This document shows, one piece after another, positions 41,701 through 53,849 of a stretch of DNA of 64,000 nucleotides. The DNA is from Terfezia claveryi (taxonomy: Eukaryota > Ascomycota > Pezizomycetes > Pezizales > Pezizaceae). The DNA is taken from contig WHUX01000158.1 of assembly GCA_015179025.1 (NCBI GenBank), forward strand, positions 62,001 to 126,000, written 5' to 3'. The notes under the pieces are model-generated. The model was given only the letters and a program-made list of their open reading frames with translations, had not been told where the DNA came from and ran no database searches. The position numbers and the translations under genes were made by a program. How positions within the stretch are numbered: position 1 is the stretch's first letter; every line of letters begins with the position of its first letter.

Positions 41701-42310
41701 TTGAGATAACTAGATCGGTATGGTATTCACACTCGAGGTATTAGGACAACTACAAGTGTACGCCGATACCTCGCAAGTTCTAATAGGTAGGTATTCACAC
41801 CAGATAGTATTAGAAAACTATGTATCCATGCCGCTTATGTCGGCAGGTTCTAATTGCACAGGTATTCAAGGTCATTAAGACAACTAGAAACTTACGCCGC
41901 ATCTGTCTGCAAGGTCTTATAACGCTGGTATTCACTTCCGATTGCAACTACAAACCAACGCCACATATGCCCGCCAATTGTTATATTCGAGGCTATTTAG
42001 ACAACGATAAATCTATGCTGCATATGTCCACAGGTTCTAATAGGCAGGTATTCACATTAGAGGCTATTAACACAACTACAGTCTACAAATCCAGCCACAT
42101 ATGCATCCCCAGGATCTTATAGTAGTGAATTCACTCAGGGTAACTATGCCTGGCCCGCCATGAGCGAGTAGCTCATATATCGAGCTTCTAAGCATTAACG
42201 AGATCCTCATATGTCAGGGTAACTATGCCTGGCCCCCATGAGCGAGTTGCTCATATATTAAGCTTCTGAGCATGAGCGAGTCCCTATATCAGCAAGTTCT
42301 AATAGCATGA
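41701..42310 (+). repeat. Degenerate 60-80 bp repeats
   Basis: Units of GGTTCTAATAGGCAGGTATT plus CACATTAGAGGCTATTAACA and a GCCGCATATGTC element recur until about 42125. Then two units with GGTAACTATGCCTGGCCC and ATGAGCGAGT follow. The first type recurs at 57320-57960. Confidence 0.75.
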
Positions 42311-42319
42311 AGTGATCCT

Positions 42320-43470
42320 ATTGCCATATAATCTTATTTACCGTCCACGGCCAAATGGGGTAGAGGTATACCTATAGCCGGCACTAGATATGATTATAAA
42401 CCATGGGCTGATAACATTGCCTTACACATTATATTGAAATATACTTCTTAGGAAAAACAATGTACATGATAACTTCTGACTACAGTGAAATCAATGCCTA
42501 TACAGAAACGAACCTAAACTATAATAATCTAGGAAAGCAAAATATACCACGATAATACCTAATAAGATACAAAGAATACAAAGAATAAAGGATTCATTCC
42601 CCCAACACCCATGATATAGTCTTCCTATGCCAATAACGAGAACTATGAAATCCGACAGCAAAGTTATCTAATAACCCTTAGATGCTCTATCGGAAACCAA
42701 CGATTCGGAGTGCATTAATCACTGGTTGCCCACCCCACGTCCCAGGTAACCAATCCATGTGCAAATATCCCAATAGTATGCTTGTCTTGTGCTACTAACC
42801 CATCCTTAACTAATATAGGATATCCTTCTGTCCGAAGTATCTAGCCACCGCCGGCTGAAATAGGTGAATAGCCAGGCAATCGCCAGTAAAGTCTTTTCCG
42901 GGTTCTGGCATTGTGAGTAGTATACCACGCCTGCACTGTGTCCTGGGAAGGAAACACTTAAAACAGTAACTATCTCTTGGACAATGAATCCGCTTACGGA
43001 GAAACTAAGATATTTCTCCACCTGCAAACCTAGTTGCAATTACCCATTGCATGGTCATATGGCGGGATGGGAAAACATAACAGCCAACACATTTACATGA
43101 ACTTGGAAGAGTGCTGTGCGCATGCTAGTCCACAAGGTAGATACCATGCCTTGGTCTACTACGCGTGGTTGCACCCGAGGATTTGATGGTGTGGGACACT
43201 CCAGCCCAGCCGTTCATCAGAGCTTTTGGTATTTGAGTCTTTCCTTGTCCTAGTGATTTATGTACCATAGGCCTATGACTTGCGTCTGTAGACCCCGGAG
43301 GCGAGAGGTATTTCGCATGAGGCTACTCCAGGGGACCTCCAAGTCATCCATCGAATCGTAGTTAGTCCCTGGGGGGAGCTAGTAATCGGTATTACCTGAG
43401 GTGAAGGTTTGCGTACACCGGGTGTAACCTCGAGATGATCTAGTAGTATTAGCCTGGAATAGCTGGGTAA
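42320..43470. other. Unique sequence, no assigned gene
   Basis: No repeat and no recognised protein. A minus-strand frame of 77 codons (43039-42806, with YFSRRWLDTSDRRISYIS) could be a downstream exon of the helicase gene, but there is no support beyond position. Confidence 0.35.
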
Positions 43471-43559
43471 TAGTCATGTACTCGTCAGGTGGGTCATTTT
43501 GGCGCAATTCGGAGATGGTTTTGTATTTACGGGGGTTATCTCAATGGGTTAGGTTCCCT

Positions 43560-44770
43560 TGAAAGGTTGTCCTCGCACAAGTCGCACGGAACTTCGGCTG
43601 CATACATTTAGAGGTGCTGCCATCGAGGTAATGATGTAGGATTTTGCGCCTGCAATCAGTTGTGTGCAAGAAATGTTTCAGCGCTTCTCGCCCAGAGGTA
43701 GGTGTGTGGCCATTAGATTAGGGTCAATATCCTGGCACACATGTAAAACATAGCAAACACCTATACTTCCATCGCGAGCAGCCCTACCACCTGCTGTGCA
43801 TACTTCATCAGAGTATCATTCTGACCAAAGCCCATGTAGATCACGATTCGCAATTGGGGAAAATCTACGCCAACGCCAAGCCCTTTGGTTGCGAATATCA
43901 CCCCCCAACATTCAGCCATTTTTCCAATACCTGTGATCGCTTGAGTCCTTCACTCGACTATGGTATACTGCAGGCACATAAGGCAATACCCCAAATTCTT
44001 TCGTCATTTTCTGATAGACCTCAAGGTCATCGATAAATGGACAAAATATAATACCTCGTTCTCCGGGTTTCAAGGTGGCGCCCTGACGTAAGAGATCCAT
44101 TAGGGGTGGACCAAGAATATCACATTTCTCAAGCATTGGCTGACCCTTCCTACGTGGACTGCGAATATCAAGAACCTTGAACTGAAGATTGGAACGACGG
44201 GTGGGATAACGCATAAGTGGCATTCATTGTCGAGGTGAAACCCATAGTGTTGATGAACTCGGATTCCTCCAAGGGTGGTAACGTGGCAGTGAGAAGCAGT
44301 AATTGACATTTGAATTCCAGTAGGCGTTTATAGCGTTGAGAGTAGAGGCCCTGAACGTCATATCGGTAAGCACCACTTACACTCGTCTATCACAATGCGC
44401 TGGAGTTGTCCTTGCTCAGCCATTAACCGAAGGTAATTAACAAACCACCATTTTCCTGGAGATGCTCTGCTGATGCAAAAACCAGGGTATAGCCTCGCGA
44501 AGGGCAGACGTGAACAGGACATGTGGTTGACGTGCAGCCTTAGCTCTTGCACCAGGTCGCTTTTCAAAGCCACATATGCACTATGACCACCGTAACCCTC
44601 GCCTGGGGTAGACTCGAAGGTGCAAGGAACAATATTGACTTCCAGCCCCGGTAGGTAACACAATGAGAAGTGGTGAGGGATCTGCTTGTACTACCCGAAT
44701 GAGGCAATCCTTCTGCTCTTGAGACCGGAAATTGGCCTGCGGTCCGAATACTCGCTTGAGACCCATAATT
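43560..44770 (-). pseudogene. RecQ helicase domain of the OrsD-RecQ gene
   Basis: Motif 0 region: FRSQEQKDCLIRVVQAD. Motif I: LIVLPTGAGS, where the Lys of GKS is lost at a frameshift. KSDLVQELRLHVNHMS and WWFVNYLRLMAEQGQLQRIV lead to motif II, VIDEC (His lost at a frameshift). Motif IV/V: ERGIIFCPF and ATKGLGVGVDFPQLRIVIYM near 43890-43830. Motif VI: GRAARDGSIGVCYVLH near 43795-43750. The C-terminal zinc-binding part reads TTDCRRKILHHYLDGS and CDLCEDN in alternating frames. Confidence 0.8.
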
Positions 44771-45089
44771 GTGGCCTGCTCAGGTGAATGCGTATGCTAT
44801 CCACTCACCATCTAGCTTCAGGCGCTTGCGTGCTGGGGTATCCTCCTCTCGGTAGTTCCGTACTTCAATAGCGCCGACGATTGACGATCAGGGAATCAGT
44901 AATTGATTCCGGCTGCTGGGTATCCAGGTGTCTCAGGCCTGACCCTGTTGGCGGGTGGATGAGGATGCTTGATTCAGGTGGGGGTGTGGTGTAGCCTCAA
45001 CTGGGTATCCAGCAACGGGCTCCGATAACACCCTTGCCTTTGTTGTCACGGGGAGTGTCCTTGGTCACAGGCTGGTCAGATATAACAGG

Positions 45090-46660
45090 TGTTGTTAATG
45101 GACAATCAAGGGAAATAACTGTTTCGAAAGGTTATTATCTCTCAGAGGTCGTCGACAGCATACACGAAACCGAGTTAACATACCTTTGTCTGTTAATCCA
45201 AGAAAAGCATGCCATTGTACAGAAATCCCCGATACTTTGCAATCAATTCGGGTGTTAGGTCGTACAAGATATCGGCGCACCCCATAATGCATGTCGATAC
45301 TTGACCTGTATGACCAGCCTGAATATCATTCAGATCCTCATCCTGCTCATCGCACTATCCCCCAGGTCATCATTTCCCTGGCTATTTCCCTCGTATCGTA
45401 TCCTTCGGTTCCAGGATACTGCAATTTGCCTCCAAGTAGAGGTTCCCACCGCCCAGCCTAATGCAGTTACTGCCTCCCGCTGCATTTTACTGGTCAGGCT
45501 AGTTGTTTGTATGGGCTTGTCCTGAGCCAACGACACAAAGAGAAAGTTCTTAAGACACTCGGGTGGGGTAACAGACTTCTTATGGTATAGGAATTGAACG
45601 AAAGGTATCACGCGTATAAGATATACAATGACAAGCTGCGCAACGGCGGGTGGCAAAAACCTGACTTTGGGGCATGATTTGTATAATTGGCTTCGATTTT
45701 TGTAATAATCGGCAATAATCATAACCTGGGAATCCTGGATATAGATATTGCGTACGTTGGTTGCGGAGTTTGGAATCTTAAGGTTGCTAACTCAGTACCT
45801 CTAGCCGGCTGACACCTGTAACATTAACTAATATGGCCAACAAGGCCAGGAAATCCTGCAAGTGGAATAGATAGCCATCTATACCACCCTGAAGCCAACA
45901 AGGCTTGTTACCATCTACCAAAGTATACAAAGCGTGCCTACCTTGCCCGGCCCCATAACCCTGCGGAGAATCGATTGCTGGGCTGGGCGAAGAGTGATGA
46001 TATTTGCGGGTCAATCAGAAAGCTATGACCGTGATGCGGGAGGTCATGTCGTCTTGAAGCTCGTCAATATCTTGGTAAACACATCGAATGCGGGTCAAGA
46101 GCAGTTCATGGGTTAAGAGGTGATTGGCTTTATGTAACATGGACTGAGCGAACAACCGAAGCCGTCCTTAGAAACGGGTTCACCCTTGTAGTACAAGGTA
46201 TCAGCGTTCTGAGATGATCCCATACAATTGTTGACCGGCTGGTTGTGCTTTTAGCAATAGCCAATGCGTAGGCCAGAAGTGACAGGATCTCGCCATTGGG
46301 GCATCCGCTCGGTCATGCAGATAGCTTTGGTGAACCCCTTGCAAGGAGGAGTATAATGACGAGGTCGGATCATCAAGGTTGTATGCCACCTTAGTCAGGC
46401 GGAAGTAGACGAGAAGCCTAGATCCATAAGCGAACGCAGCCAGTATTTGGCTGAAGTCTGGACCTTCCCGAAATCTTACTTCCCTTGGGCAAATGCCACG
46501 CCTAGCAAGGAAGTGCATTAATGGGCTAGACCAACGTAAATTACGCAGCTTGTGGCAGACACTTGCATAAGCAAAATCCAAGAGAGAATGACCCAATTTG
46601 TCCATGCCTGAAGCATCCGTTTTGGGGTTATCCCCCAAAATCTTTCGTAATAAAGGCATT
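45090..46660 (-). pseudogene. Middle region of the OrsD-RecQ gene
   Basis: 46659-46201 is open for 152 codons (LGDNPKTDASGMDKLGHSLL, LRNLRWSSPLMHFLARRGIC). 46014-45787, 45722-45330 and 45292-45095 continue in other frames (VRFLPPAVAQLVIVYLIRVI, LGLTDKGMLTRFR). The RFLP..V..L..YL pattern fits the linker that joins the OrsD and RecQ parts in fungal relatives. Its function is unknown. Confidence 0.6.
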
Positions 46661-46909
46661 AGTAACCTAAGTTTTGCGTTAGTGGTTTTCCCGTTTGCAT
46701 CAAGCCTTGGTCTACAATTTTTGGGAAAGTACTTACTTCGTTGAAGTATTTAAGTTGTTAACATCTAAATTATCAACGCTGGGTCAATAACCTTATGCTG
46801 AGGTCCTCTAATTGGACAAGGTGTGGCGCAACTATGATCCTATATTCGTCGGGTAGGTCATTCGAACCGCTAACCTGTTCTAGATACCACCGACAACAAA
46901 ACATAATAT

Positions 46910-48281
46910 ATGTCAACCACTGGTTGCGATACCGATCACGGGTTGCTTGCTGTGCTGGAGCTTTGAAGGAACAATATCCTCGTAGGCATAACTTCCGCTC
47001 TTGTATGATTTTAGCAATACCAACGTACTATTCGTTGCCTCAGTAGATAGTGAATGTTCAGCGGCAACCCATAAGGCCGTGAATGCTTCAGCTACACGAT
47101 CTAGCACAGAGATCATCCACTCCGGTGTGTCCACTTGAACGATATTTGGAGGGTTACACTCAACCCCAAAGGTAATAGGGGGAACTGACCTAAATGGGAA
47201 ACCCATCCAGTTCGTTCCAACCATGGGGTCAACTGCTCCGTATCCTGGTGCTGGAGCCCTAGTAGCCTTGTTTCCAACGGCCCCTCCAGAACGGCATCTA
47301 ATAATTCCAACTCTTGTTCAAGGGTATCACATCGGCTGGGATCCTGAGATCTTCAACTCTAGGAGAACAGCAAAAAACCTTCTCCCAACACCAAGGGTGA
47401 ATGCCTGGACTGGAGTAGAGTGTATGCAGGGTTTTCCGAGTAACATTAGGAGAACTGTGAGCCTCCCCCGGTGTCTGACTATGGTTGATTTGGCCCTACA
47501 GGTGTAGGGGCAGTAGTTGCATGCCCAGCCGTCCAATATTTGAAGGTACCTAATAGCAGGTACCCGCTGGGTAGGGGCTGCCGAATAGAATATCAGTATG
47601 ATACTTAGGGCATTTTTATGAGATTTGACTTACTTCGATGAACATTGGGTCTTGCCCTGGATAAAGACGTAACGCTTGTTCAAGGTTATCTCTCCACTCC
47701 TGATCAATTTGAATACCATGATGTTTATTCATATGCTTCAGTATGTCAATTGGCTTAATGCCTCGCTGACATTGCATACATGCGTATAATGAATAGGCCT
47801 TGATGTACGCCACACCCAGAAGGTTTAACTGTAAAATGTCAGCGCTATCACCATAGTCGGGAATGATAGCCGATGGCTCAGGATAAACGGTGTATGCGAA
47901 TTTACTAAAATACATTGGTCAATGTAAGTAGATGTGTAGTATTTCCCTGGTGGGTGAGCATGCATATATGCTAGGGCTGGGGTAACTTACGTGCAACCCC
48001 CCGGAGGTCTACAAAATGTTCCTTCCGGCAGTGAGCTTGGATAGTGTTCGGCTTAGATGTTATCATACAACAACCAGCTGATGGGCAACTAAAGTTCCCA
48101 TCAACATTTCGGTAAAGGATTTTTTCTGTTTACACCCTTTAAACTTTACTCGGGCTTCTGACTGATGAACAGAGCGCATGTGTGATTTCAGGGCATGACG
48201 ATTGCCGGGCCTCGGAAAACAATACCACAATCGCGCATGTATGCTCGGGTTGCTATGGAGATGGGGTGGGTTGGTTGCCAT
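46910..48281 (-). pseudogene. Zinc-finger and OrsD-like N-terminus of the helicase gene
   Basis: CGIVF and HALKSHMRSVHQSEA form a C2H2-like finger near 48220-48140, then FSCPSAGCCMI and HCRKEH a second one near 48100-48020. YACMQCQRGIKPIDILKHMN with HHGI (47785-47700) and WACNYCPYTCRAKSTIVRHR (47527-47465) match the OrsD pattern C-x2-C...H-x3-5-H. VQAFTLGVGRRFFAVL and TPWLERTGWVSHL follow. Frame changes separate the parts. Confidence 0.7.
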
Positions 48282-48529
48282 CGGATGAGTATTGTTATTT
48301 CACTGATGAGTATTTTTATTTCACTGATGAGTATTAATATTCTTCTAGTACAATAATGTGAATATAGAAGGGTAACGAATATGAGTGGGGACAGTACTAA
48401 GTGGGATAACATTTGTATGGGACAGACCAGAGAGACTTTATGCGAAGGTAAATACCTATACACAAAATGCTCAGCGCCATAGCGGGTCCGTGAAGTAGCA
48501 ACTATGGTCACTATGAGGAAGAGCATAGC

Positions 48530-49730
48530 CGTGATCTCGAATAAGCAATCTTAAGTTGTTTGAGTGTAGGAACGGCCCAGTTCATAGACATAACCCACGG
48601 TGGTTTCGCTAGTTATCGGGCGTTCACCTGATTTAAAAGAGTATGGCGAATGTGTCTGAAAGATTGAACTATATCAATTCCCTCTGCGAGGGGTAGTGCA
48701 ACCAGACTAATCAATTCGGTGCGATAGCCATTCTGGTCGTTCATTTATATTAAGAGCGGCACATGTGCCCAAGCACAAGCCCGTGTTGACCCTAACAGTT
48801 ATTTCTGATGGTCGGGCATTGGCAATACCATGCCAACCAACTAAGCAATACTTCATTGTGTGTGGTACCAAATGGGTAACAAGGTAATTCCTAATATGGG
48901 TGTTTTACAAATATACACTAGTATGGGTGGTATTCAGATGTACACTAAGGTCCGGCCACAACAGGCAGGACGATGGTCTGGGGACGAGACGAGGCAGGTT
49001 AGATACAACGCGGACTCTAGCTTACAAAGTGATATCACCGGTGGACATGCCGGGTAAGGTTAGATACTTATCTACTACTTGATAGTTACGGTAAACTCCC
49101 AATACGGCAATAAGTATAATTGAATAACCGTGCCAATATAAACATAAAAAAAAGTAAAAAAGGAGCAAAAAAGAATCCGGCATATGCCTAACCAAAAATT
49201 GCATGGCGAAACATTACGAAAAACATCCTATTTCAGTATATCCACTAACTATCCAATCCAGGCATTAACCCCAGCAAAAAAGTAACAACCTAATCTATTA
49301 CCCAAAATCAAACAAAATACCCAAAAGCCAATTCCACCCCCCCCAAAAAAAAAACACAGGGAATGCAACCAAGTTCCATGATATAACCCAATAAACTATC
49401 TAACACAGCCATTAACTCAAGCAAGAAACAAAAACAACCATTAACCCAGGCAAAAAAGAAACGACGTAATCCCAATTGCCTCAAAAGAAATCCAAAGACC
49501 AAAACCATCCATAAAAATAAACCCAAGATAATAACCCTAAGAAAAAAAATAAAAAAAGCCAAGATAATAATAAAAAAAAAAAAAACAACCAACATCGACG
49601 ACAATAACCTCAAAGGGGGGAGACCAAGTGTCAGCGAGGCATAACACTAATTCGACAGCCTACAGTCAGAGTGTTAGCTATTGTTCGCCTTTCATTTGAA
49701 ATACAAGTTACATACCCTGTCTACGCTTGA
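48530..49730. other. Unique and A/C-rich sequence without a gene
   Basis: 48530-49130 shows no repeat or coding signal. 49130-49610 is rich in AAAAAA and AACCCA and contains repeats of CATTAACCC(A)AGCAA(A)AAA(G). The minus-strand hydrophobic ORF at 49613-49308 is a translation of this low-complexity DNA. Confidence 0.5.
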
Positions 49731-49734
49731 TTCC

Positions 49735-51112
49735 TAGCATGTAGAGGGGTCAACACTGGCACAACATGGAGAGCTTGCGGAGGAAGTTGGGAGGCCCGCA
49801 GGATTACCTGGACAAAAATAGTTCCCCTGTCAATGAGGTGCCGTCTCAGGTCAGTGTCCATCTATGCCGCCACAGATGAATATGCCTGATGTTGTTGATG
49901 CCAATGAACTGAGTTGGCACCCAACACTGTCCTTGTCGAAGTTCGTCAGGGCAATCAGGACCTCCGAATGCGAATGCCTCCCGCCAACTCCTGCCAATAT
50001 TCGCAAACAATATGAAATTATTGCACTCAAAGTAGTGCTCATGTGTGGTGGTACATCAGGGCCCCTCCAGGGGAAGAGCTCGTTGGTAGCGTTGACCTTT
50101 GGGATGGTTGCACTGTCGATGACCACAAATGAACCCATGACCCTAGGAATTTCCTTCCATTGTGTATGGAGAATGACGTCGGCATACCCTTGTAGGGGTA
50201 TCTTAAGGGATGTCACTATGGATTGGATAGCATGGGTTATTGTAATGGGATTGATGACAGGAGCAGGGAGAAGGGGCAGAAGTTGTGGAGGGCCTGGCGG
50301 AGGCAAACCGTAGTGGGGGTTCCCCCTAGAAAGGATGAAGGCAATGTTTCTGTAGTTATTCCACCTTACAGAGAGATCTTCATTTACTCCATCATTAAAT
50401 TCCGGCATTCGATGTATTAATGCAACATTAGCGACCGCCCATGCCATCATCTCTAGCGCATGAGGGATAGGCTCTCCAGGCCCACGCTGCAAGGGTAGTT
50501 GTGTTGTCCTGGCTACTAGCTGGTCGGCGGGGGGACATCTGGATATAGTAGTTGGAGGTTGTCTGGTAGTTCTATGACAATGGCCTGTGCAATGGCCTTG
50601 TTGTATGCCTTATACTGTACGTATTTATGACAAACGATCCGGGTTGCTCCTCGTTGCCAGAGATTATCAAATTTAGCAATATATTCCCAGTAACTTATGG
50701 ATTTGTCCCAGCTCTGTGGTATTAAGCCCAGAGATTAGTAAATTTTCCCACGTTTAATACCAGCCAATGACCCTAGAATATTGCTTACCTTGCACAATTC
50801 GCGTACAAAGTTACACATGTATTTGCATTGGTCACTCTGCCAGGTGTTGGGACTTGAGGACCGAGGAAAGATGGGAGCAACCCCAGCTAGAGGTTGGGGA
50901 AAATTAGGGTCGGCAGTAATGCGGGCAATAAGAGCATCTCAGGAGTCTAACTCAGTGATGATTGTTGGGGTGAATAAGCCGTTATAGTAGAGCCAGTGCC
51001 TGACGAGGCTACGTAGATCGTAATACCCCTTGGGTCCCCTCTTAAGATTGGGAGCCCCTAGATAAAGGGGATACCCAAATGCCAGTTGAATGTTCTTGAC
51101 ATTATTACTCAT
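49735..51112 (-). pseudogene. Unknown gene with at least one intron, broken
   Basis: From ATG 51112 the frame reads MSNNVKNIQLAFGYPLYLGA and GYYDLRSLVRHWLYY, then a TGA (context ELDS-stop-DALIARI, likely CGA), up to a GTAAGC donor. The intron is 50788-50714 with acceptor ACCACAG. Exon 2 reads SWDKSISYWEYIAKFDNLW and AIVIELPDNLQLLYPDV, then a 1-nt shift in a run of C near 50535. The main frame (50492-49851) contains EMMAWAVANVALIHRMPEFN and WKEIPRVMGSFVVIDSAT. A further shift at 49860 leads to MDTDLRRHLIDRGTIFVQ and a stop near 49735. About 450 residues in total. Family not recognised; the product has no signal peptide. Confidence 0.55.
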
Positions 51113-51584
51113 AGTTGGTGTATACCTCATTCAGATCGGAATCTTCAGAAGAGGGTGTGGTCAGCAAAACTGGTTTCGGTGAGTGCAAGACAATGGAGAA
51201 TTTAGAGATATTACTATACGAGAGTGGATAGAACTTTCAGGGGGGCCGGGAATGGTAGTTATGGGAGTACAGGGGATCTAGTGACCGACAGTAGGTTAGC
51301 TAAGTACCATGATATAGAAGATTTTTGAAGATTATCATACCAGGTCAAGAAAGTATGCTGGCTGAGGAGTGAGGCCAAAGATTGTACTTCTCTGGCGTCT
51401 ATTATATACCTCACAAACCCCTTCAGTCACCTATTTTCATAGCCATGATAACTAGGGTATTTAGTTTATCATTAGGGACTCATACTATGTCCGTCGGCAT
51501 ATTGGTTTGTCTTTGCCACCTTTGTTGTGCAGCGGGTTGTTGAAGCTGATTGGTGCTGGAGCCTTAGGGGATGATCTTTTGTCC

Positions 51585-52425
51585 GTTATTGCCTCGGGTT
51601 ATTGCGTTCACAATGCTGCCTTTGGCTAATACAGTACGATTGTGTCTGCCTTGTCCTAGTCATTGCCTTGAATGGTGAGGTTAACCCTTTGTTGTGTGTT
51701 GCCCTTAGGAGGTAGGCCAACGTATGTAAATGCCAATTTGAGACAGGTGCCACAGTTGACCAACATTGTGAGGTATAACGTAATGTCCTTTGTCCTGTTT
51801 TTGCCTCAAGTTATTGCGTTTATAATGCTGCCTTTGGTTAATACAGTACTAGTACCATTGTGCCTGCCATCCTAGTCATTGCCTTGAATGGTGAGGTTAA
51901 TACCCTTCGTCGAGTATTTACCAACGTATGTAAATGCCAATTCGAGACAAGGTGCCACGGTTAACCAACATTGTGAGGTGTAATGCAGTGTCTTTTGTCC
52001 TGTTATTGCCTCGGGTTATTGCGTTCATAATACTGCCTTTGGTTAATACAGTACCATTGTGCCTGCCATCCTAGTTATTGCCTTGAATGGTAAGGTTAAC
52101 ACCCTTCGTTGGGTATTTACTCGGGTATTTACCAATGTATATAAATGCTAATTCGAGACAAGGTGCCACGGTTAACTAACATTGTGAGGTGTAACCCAGT
52201 GTCCTTTATCCTGTTATTGCCTTGGTTATTTTGTTCATAATGCTGCCTTCGGTTAATATAGTACCATTATGCCTGCCATCCTAGTCATTGCCTTGAATGC
52301 TGAGGTTAACCCTTCGTTGGGTATTTACCTTTGGTGGTAGACCAATGTATGTAAATGCCAATTCGAGACAAGGTGCCACGGTTAACCAACATCGTGAGAT
52401 GTAACCTGTGATTTCTAGAGATGAC
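51585..52425 (+). repeat. Tandem repeat of about 208 bp, four copies
   Basis: GCCTCGGGTTATTGCGTTCA starts near 51592, 51803 (AAGT variant), 52009 and 52217. Each copy includes CTGCCTTTGGTTAATACAGT, GCCTTGAATGGTGAGGTTAA and GTATGTAAATGCCAATT. No coding signal in the repeat. Confidence 0.9.
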
Positions 52426-52429
52426 ATAT

Positions 52430-52805
52430 AGATTGCTAAATATAGGTGGCTGAATATTTTAAAAGCCAACATAGAGATGTGGTTGGATTGTGAACTATCC
52501 ACTTTCTGCTTGCAGAATTGATGTTGAAAAATTCGTAGTGGGTAACCTGAACTGTTGACAAAGTTATCACTCAAGATTATTATTCCAACCGCGTATTGCA
52601 ATACAAAGGGAAATATCTCGACAGGAATATGTAGGTAAATGGCTAAACTTACGTTTGTATGCTTGTATGCCCTGACTAGGTAAATGTGCTGGTCATTGTA
52701 TGGCACGTGTGAATTGAAGATTGATTCGAGGTAGAGGTGACTAGTCTGGTTGAAGGTAAATAGTCTCGTGCCCAGATAAACTAGGCCAGTAGTGGAAAGG
52801 CACAT
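52430..52805 (-). CDS. Small hypothetical gene fragment, probably spliced
   Basis: ATG at 52805 opens MCLSTTGLVYLGTRLFTFNQ and reaches RAYKHTN, where a strong donor GTAAGTTTAGCC (52652 region) occurs. The open frame continues through it for 175 codons, but an intron ending at GTCAACAG followed by a frame reading QVTHYEFFNINS is equally plausible. The right-hand part overlaps the 208-bp repeat. No family recognised; it may not be functional. Confidence 0.3.
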
Positions 52806-52849
52806 CACGACTACCGATTATGGTGGTTAGCTGCGGATTATAATGGATC

Positions 52850-53070
52850 CATGCAGGTTGGCATGATTTATAATGGCGATCGGGGTGAACAATAGGGTAG
52901 GTGATCAGGGGGAACAATAGGGTAGGGGATTAGGTTGAACAAAGAGGTGATTACAATGAATAATGGGGTGTGTGAGTTGGGTGAACAAAGGGGCGATCGT
53001 GTACATAGTGTGAACAAAGGGGTGATTGCGGTGTACAGCGGATGAGGTAGATTTACAGGTTAGCCCCGGC
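52850..53070 (+). repeat. Partial array-tail repeat
   Basis: GGGTGAACAATAGGGTAGGTGATC-type units (20 bases: GGGTGAACAATAGGGTAGGT) recur seven times, as in the tails at 40176, 56862 and 59917. It directly precedes unit C. Confidence 0.75.
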
Positions 53071-53293
53071 TGAGAGAAGTGGGACATGCATTGCAGCAGC
53101 ACCCAAGGTAGTATTAACATCAATAATCTTGTGGGCACTGGCCTCTCATGTGGTAATATCTTTGCGCATCAAGATACCCCTATTGTAGCACCTATACAAC
53201 ATCCCCTATAGGATAGCCTCTATCGCACAATCACTTCCATAATACCACAAACTAAACCAGTATCAAGTTCTACGAGGGTATTGTGCCAATAAG

Positions 53294-53782
53294 ATGTACT
53301 TCTACTACCTGTGTGTTATTACCGTACTTCTTGTTATTTTGTCTAGACACCTGGTTTGGACCACTGTGACTACCACGACCACTATAACTCCCACTACCAT
53401 TACTACTACCACTACCACAACCAGAACCACTATCACGACCAGAACCACTACCATGACCATGACCAGCATCACTCTGGAACGAGGGGCTAGTGCAAGCCAA
53501 ACTATCGATCTTGATGCAGTTGTATAGTGATCGATAGATTGCCAAGTTCTAGCGGAGATGAAGGCGGAATGAGTCTTGTAATATTGCATTGACCAAGCAA
53601 AGTATCAACCAGCCATGTATCAGCTTGATAGCCAACTTCCTCCATTTTTAAGAAGGGACAAAGTTAGGTGGAATAATCAGTGGATTGACTCTCATTTGGA
53701 GTTGATAACAGAGACTGATTCGGTAGTTGATACAATACCTAATTCGGCGTATTCGTGGGGGGTCCGGAATTCGAGGTGGTAG
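53294..53782 (+). pseudogene. Unit C small Thr-rich protein, four in-frame stops
   Basis: MYFYYLCVITVLLVILSRHL is a hydrophobic N-terminus, followed by a Thr-rich stretch and the family block (QTIDLDAVV, two stops, SIDCQVLAEMK, stop, VL, stop, YC). It ends DKVRWNNQWIDSHLELITE and NSAYSWGVRNSRW. The frame has no indel over 163 codons. TAG and TGA at codons 78-79, then TGA and TAA, stand where unit B has CAG, CGC, CGG and CAA. Inactive copy. Confidence 0.8.
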
Positions 53783-53849
53783 AGAGGGCGGGGTTACAAC
53801 AGTATTACTACCCGGTATATGCAAGTGCCACCAACACAATAAGTAGTGA

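Larger units (their letters stand above)
43480..48300 (-). pseudogene. OrsD-like zinc-finger / RecQ-type DNA helicase gene, broken
   Basis: The minus strand carries, in order, two C2H2-like fingers (48240-48020), an OrsD-type Cys/His region (47915-47616 and 47536-47327), a long middle region and a RecQ helicase (44766-43560). The arrangement matches large fungal RecQ-type helicases (OrsD or DUF3505 N-terminus) that are multicopy and often subtelomeric or transposon-linked. At about 1,500 codons it is of typical size. At least six frameshifts, several stops and at least one intron-like gap (GTAAGTTACCCC near 47990) are present. Unlike the Gypsy elements, it shows more indels than C-to-T stops. 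Confidence 0.8.
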
